Below are positions 6,361 through 8,522 of a stretch of 8,522 nt of DNA, one piece after another. A program made the position numbers and the translations under genes. Position 1 is the first letter of the stretch. Each line of letters begins with the position of its first letter. The stretch is from the NCBI GenBank assembly GCA_012959845.1, contig DUCL01000010.1:1-8522 (forward strand), written 5' to 3'. The stretch is from Candidatus Poseidoniales archaeon (lineage in GTDB: Archaea > Thermoplasmatota > Poseidoniia > Poseidoniales > Poseidoniaceae). Below the pieces are notes generated by a model, which did no database searches, was not told the DNA's origin, and saw only the letters and a program-made list of their open reading frames with translations.

Positions 6361-7795
6361 AAAGTTTGATATTGACATTCTTTACCTTAGTGTAAAATCT
6401 CATTGCATCTTTACTTTGTTCAATGCCAATTCCAGATTGTTTCCAACCGGTGAATGCTGTTTGAGGGAAGGTGATTGGATATTCATTTATTGACACCATA
6501 CCACATTCTAAATCTCTTGCAAAACTGTGCGCTCTGCTAAGGTTCTGTGTCCATATTCCATTGAGCAATCCGAAGGGGGTATCATTAGCCATTGCAAGAG
6601 CATCAGAATCTTCATTGAACTTTGTTACTGAAAGTACTGGTCCGAATAATTCCTCTTGGAATAATAAATTATCAGTCGCTACTCCAGTGACCACTGTTGC
6701 TTCCATGAAAGCACCATCTCCTTCAACAGCCTTTCCACCAATTATCAATTCTCCACCTTGCGCAAGTCCTCGAGCGAGTTTGTCCAGAACCTCAGCACGG
6801 TGATTTTGATGAACTAGACTTCCGATTCGGACACCTTCAGCCATTCCTTCTCCAACTTTCCACTTAGAGACCTCAGCACAAACCGCTTCAACCAATTCAT
6901 CATGAACATCTTCGTGAACGATTAGACGAGAGCCAGCCCAGCACATTTGTCCAGCATTCATAAAAATTCCAAAACATATCGCCTTTGCAGCATATCGAAT
7001 ATTTGCGTCAGAGAATACAATATTTGCACCCTTTCCACCGAGTTCTAGGGTGACGGGTGTGAGGTTATTGCTGGCTTTTGCCATTACCGCTTGACCGGTG
7101 GGTACGCCTCCGGTGAGAACAACTCCATCAATTCCGCTATGGCCAACAAGTGCATCACCAATTAGTCCACCAGACCCAGTAATAACCTGAATAACATCTG
7201 TTGGAAGTCCAACTTCTGCTTCCTGCATTGCCTTAGCCCAAGCGATTAGAGATAGAGGTGTCCAAGATGCTGGCTTTGCTATTACTGTACATCCCGAAGC
7301 CAGTGCAGGTGCGATTGAGCGAATAGCAAGTTGTAATGGAAAATTCCATGGAACAATATGCGCTGTGACTCCTAATGGTTGCCTTAATGTGTAATTCAAT
7401 CTGTTTCCAGGTACTGGAATAGTTGACCCCTCATTCTTGTCGGCTAGGCCAGCAAAATATTCTAGAGTCCAAGCACCAAATCTAATTTCAGATAATGCCT
7501 CACGGAATGTTTTTCCATTATTTGTAGATTCAAGAACTGCTAATGACTTGGCATTTGCATAAGTTGCTGCAGCCATTTTGTTGAGTATTCGTCCACGTTG
7601 AGCAGGATCAATATTCTTCCATTCTGGATTGTTAAATGCACTGCGAGAAGCGGCTACACATCTCTCAACATCGCCAAGAGTTGCCTTAGGAGTTGTGGCG
7701 ATAACTTCGCCATTAGCAGGATTCAAAATTTCAGTGGTTTCTCCGTTTTCAGAATCAACCCATTGTCCGGCAATTAGCATTTGTTCCGCGCTCAT
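6359..7795 (-). CDS. NAD(P)-dependent aldehyde dehydrogenase
   Basis: This is a complete 478 aa member of the aldehyde dehydrogenase superfamily, oxidising an aldehyde to its acid in the cytoplasm. All catalytic elements are visible: PWNFP with N151, AKPA with K174 (cofactor binding), ELGGKGAN with general base E251, the nucleophile C285 in NAGQMCWAGSR, and E382 in QEELFGPV. The usual TGS loop reads LTGGVPTGQ (227-235), as in some betaine-aldehyde-like members. The C-terminal segment GWKQSGIGIEQSKDAMRFYT is typical of non-CoA-acylating ALDHs of the ALDH1/2-BADH-like group. The substrate cannot be read from the sequence; the neighbouring crotonase suggests breakdown of an aromatic or branched compound, but this is weak. 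ATG 7795 has no good SD directly upstream. M6 (7780) is an alternative start. A possible 12-codon leader ORF overlaps the start. Confidence 0.93.
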   Translation of the reverse strand: MSAEQMLIAGQWVDSENGETTEILNPANGEVIATTPKATLGDVERCVAASRSAFNNPEWKNIDPAQRGRILNKMAAATYANAKSLAVLESTNNGKTFREALSEIRFGAWTLEYFAGLADKNEGSTIPVPGNRLNYTLRQPLGVTAHIVPWNFPLQLAIRSIAPALASGCTVIAKPASWTPLSLIAWAKAMQEAEVGLPTDVIQVITGSGGLIGDALVGHSGIDGVVLTGGVPTGQAVMAKASNNLTPVTLELGGKGANIVFSDANIRYAAKAICFGIFMNAGQMCWAGSRLIVHEDVHDELVEAVCAEVSKWKVGEGMAEGVRIGSLVHQNHRAEVLDKLARGLAQGGELIIGGKAVEGDGAFMEATVVTGVATDNLLFQEELFGPVLSVTKFNEDSDALAMANDTPFGLLNGIWTQNLSRAHSFARDLECGMVSINEYPITFPQTAFTGWKQSGIGIEQSKDAMRFYTKVKNVNIKL

Positions 7796-7830
7796 GTGTT
7801 AAGCGAGATGGCGGTCATTGAAATGCACAT
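7792..7830 (-). CDS. Possible 12-codon leader ORF upstream of the aldehyde dehydrogenase
   Basis: On the minus strand, ATG at 7830 opens a frame encoding MCISMTAISLNT, ending in TGA at 7794-7792. That stop overlaps the aldehyde dehydrogenase ATG as ATGA. The sequence GAGGGG at 7843-7838 lies seven bases upstream of this ATG and is the only SD-like sequence near the dehydrogenase start. It could be a translated leader that delivers ribosomes to the main gene. A 12-codon frame is short enough to arise by chance, so this is tentative. Confidence 0.25.
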   Translation of the reverse strand: MCISMTAISLNT

Positions 7831-7884
7831 CGGTTGTCCCCTCTTCACTGCAAAATAGAAAATATTGCAATTAGTTAAGCGAGA
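7798..7884. repeat. Direct repeat of an 11-mer in the divergent intergenic region
   Basis: GTTAAGCGAGA occurs at 7798-7808 and again at 7874-7884, spaced 76 bp apart, which is close to seven helical turns. The shorter core AAGCGAG also occurs at 7892-7898. The copies flank the AT-rich promoter core, one near each divergent gene start. This may be an operator pair or chance; no known factor is recognised. Confidence 0.45.
7850..7868. promoter_or_regulatory. AT-rich dyad, candidate shared promoter core of the divergent genes
   Basis: Half-sites GCAAAAT (7850-7856) and ATATTGC (7862-7868) are inverted with 6 of 7 pairs matching, around a 5-base centre. It is the most AT-rich stretch between the divergent aldehyde dehydrogenase and 2-phosphoglycerate kinase genes, and TATA-like sequence can be read on both strands. 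Transcription starts about 25 bases away would fall near 7885-7890 (plus) and near 7830-7835 (minus). The rest of the roughly 120 bp between the genes holds only the repeats and the leader ORF noted separately. Confidence 0.35.
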
Positions 7885-7915
7885 GTTCTTGAAGCGAGCG
7901 CTATTACGTCCAGTT

Positions 7916-8522
7916 ATGACTCGTACCGTAGGCTTAGCTCAAGCAAGCGCTCGAACCATTTCAGGTAATGCTCCGCGTTTGCTTGTCATAGCAGGAGCAA
8001 CCGGTGTTGGCAAGTCAACAGCTTCAGTTAGATTGGCGCATGAATCAAATTTTTCTCGTCTATTAAGCACCGATGCTATTAGGGAAATAATGAGGGCATG
8101 CGATGATGATGAGAGCAATCCCTCTTTACATCGTTCATCCTTTTCAAGGGGTGATTCTGGAGATCCGGTAATGGATTGGTTGGAAACATGTAATTCGGTT
8201 GAACCTGGGATTGCTGCGACCATTGACAGAGCCCGCCGTGAAGGAATTGACCTCCTTATCGAAGGAGTACATATTGTTCCTAGCGAGAGATTATTGCGAG
8301 CATGGAGGGATTCGGGTGGGATTGCTGTTGGAGTTGTGATGTGCGTTGATACTGAAGTGGAACATCAGCAGATGTTGAAAAGTAGGGATGCGCATTCATA
8401 TAGGCGCGCTGATAGATATATTGCATCATTCACTCGTATCAGAAAAATACAAGATGGATTAATCGAAAAAGCAAAAATTGCTAATTGGCCAATAGTTGAC
8501 CCGACAAGGGTCAAAGATGACG
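7916..8522 (+). CDS. 2-phosphoglycerate kinase (3' truncated)
   Basis: The open frame from ATG 7916 runs off the window end, giving 202 complete codons of an expected total near 300. It encodes a P-loop kinase of the archaeal 2-phosphoglycerate kinase family, which makes 2,3-bisphosphoglycerate as the first step to cyclic 2,3-diphosphoglycerate. Visible: Walker A GATGVGKST (27-35), LLSTDAIREIMRA (49-61), a Leu-His-Arg-Ser-Ser-Phe segment (71-76), and LLIEGVHIVP (113-122). The order P-loop, STDxIREIMR, LHxSS, EGxHxxP is the hallmark of the family. Only about 22 residues precede the P-loop, so there is no N-terminal ATP-cone domain of the kind found in some methanogen homologues. There is no SD before ATG 7916, suggesting a leaderless or weakly initiated transcript; the frame is open upstream to the stop at 7856-7858 with TTG 7889 as a poor alternative. 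It is divergent from the aldehyde dehydrogenase and shares its promoter region. Confidence 0.85.
   Translation, partial: MTRTVGLAQASARTISGNAPRLLVIAGATGVGKSTASVRLAHESNFSRLLSTDAIREIMRACDDDESNPSLHRSSFSRGDSGDPVMDWLETCNSVEPGIAATIDRARREGIDLLIEGVHIVPSERLLRAWRDSGGIAVGVVMCVDTEVEHQQMLKSRDAHSYRRADRYIASFTRIRKIQDGLIEKAKIANWPIVDPTRVKDD

Noticed and set aside
7895..7953. Inverted 8-mer CGAGCGCT (7895-7902) / AGCGCTCG (7946-7953) around the 2-phosphoglycerate kinase start
   Set aside because: The 43-base spacing and location partly inside the gene make a stable leader structure doubtful; no known RNA motif fits.
7939..8223. Minus-strand open frame of 94 codons
   Set aside because: It lies antisense to the well-supported 2-phosphoglycerate kinase and has no family resemblance, so it is a shadow frame.
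1..8522. CRISPR arrays, tRNA or rRNA genes, insertion sequences, attachment sites
   Set aside because: No regularly spaced repeats, tRNA-like cloverleaf, transposase or terminal inverted repeats were seen on reading; almost all of the window is coding.

Overview
The window most likely comes from a planktonic marine archaeon of the Thermoplasmatota, with Marine Group II (Ca. Poseidoniales) as the best guess and Marine Group III as the alternative. The evidence is protein family content: an archaeal UPF0200-type P-loop protein, an archaeal secretion/pilus ATPase with two archaeal-type platform proteins, haloarchaeal-like pilus accessory proteins, and an archaeal 2-phosphoglycerate kinase. The DNA is AT-rich, intergenic space is minimal, and strong Shine-Dalgarno sites of the form GGAGGTGA precede several genes. 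The lineage is inferred from family resemblance and was not tested by a search.

Layout, left to right. (1) Positions 1-407, plus strand: the 3' part of a UPF0200-family P-loop nucleotide-binding protein. (2) About 120 bp of intergenic DNA. (3) Positions 528-5570, plus strand: a tightly packed five-gene operon encoding a Tad/Epd-like type IV filament machine. It holds a secretion ATPase, a first platform protein of 339 aa, a second platform protein of 522 aa with a large extracytoplasmic insert, and two small single-membrane-span proteins that resemble pilins or pilus accessory proteins. Junctions are 20 bp or shorter, and the last ones overlap. (4) Positions 5567-7795, minus strand: an aldehyde dehydrogenase followed by a crotonase-fold (PaaG-like) protein, forming a two-gene metabolic operon. 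Its last stop codon overlaps the pilus operon's last stop codon tail to tail. (5) Positions 7796-7915: a divergent intergenic region with an AT-rich core, a dyad, a repeated 11-mer and a possible 12-codon leader ORF. (6) From 7916 to the window end, plus strand: the 5' two-thirds or so of a 2-phosphoglycerate kinase.

Working model: the ATPase powers the filament from the cytoplasm. The two platform proteins form the membrane core, and the two small proteins are minor pilins or assembly factors. No clear major pilin, prepilin peptidase or archaellum-specific gene (ArlF, ArlG, ArlH) is present, so the major pilin and peptidase must be encoded elsewhere. The aldehyde dehydrogenase and crotonase probably act in sequence or in parallel on an acyl-CoA or aldehyde intermediate; the sequence does not settle the substrate. 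The most unusual piece of the window is the pilus machine, mainly its asymmetric pair of platform proteins.
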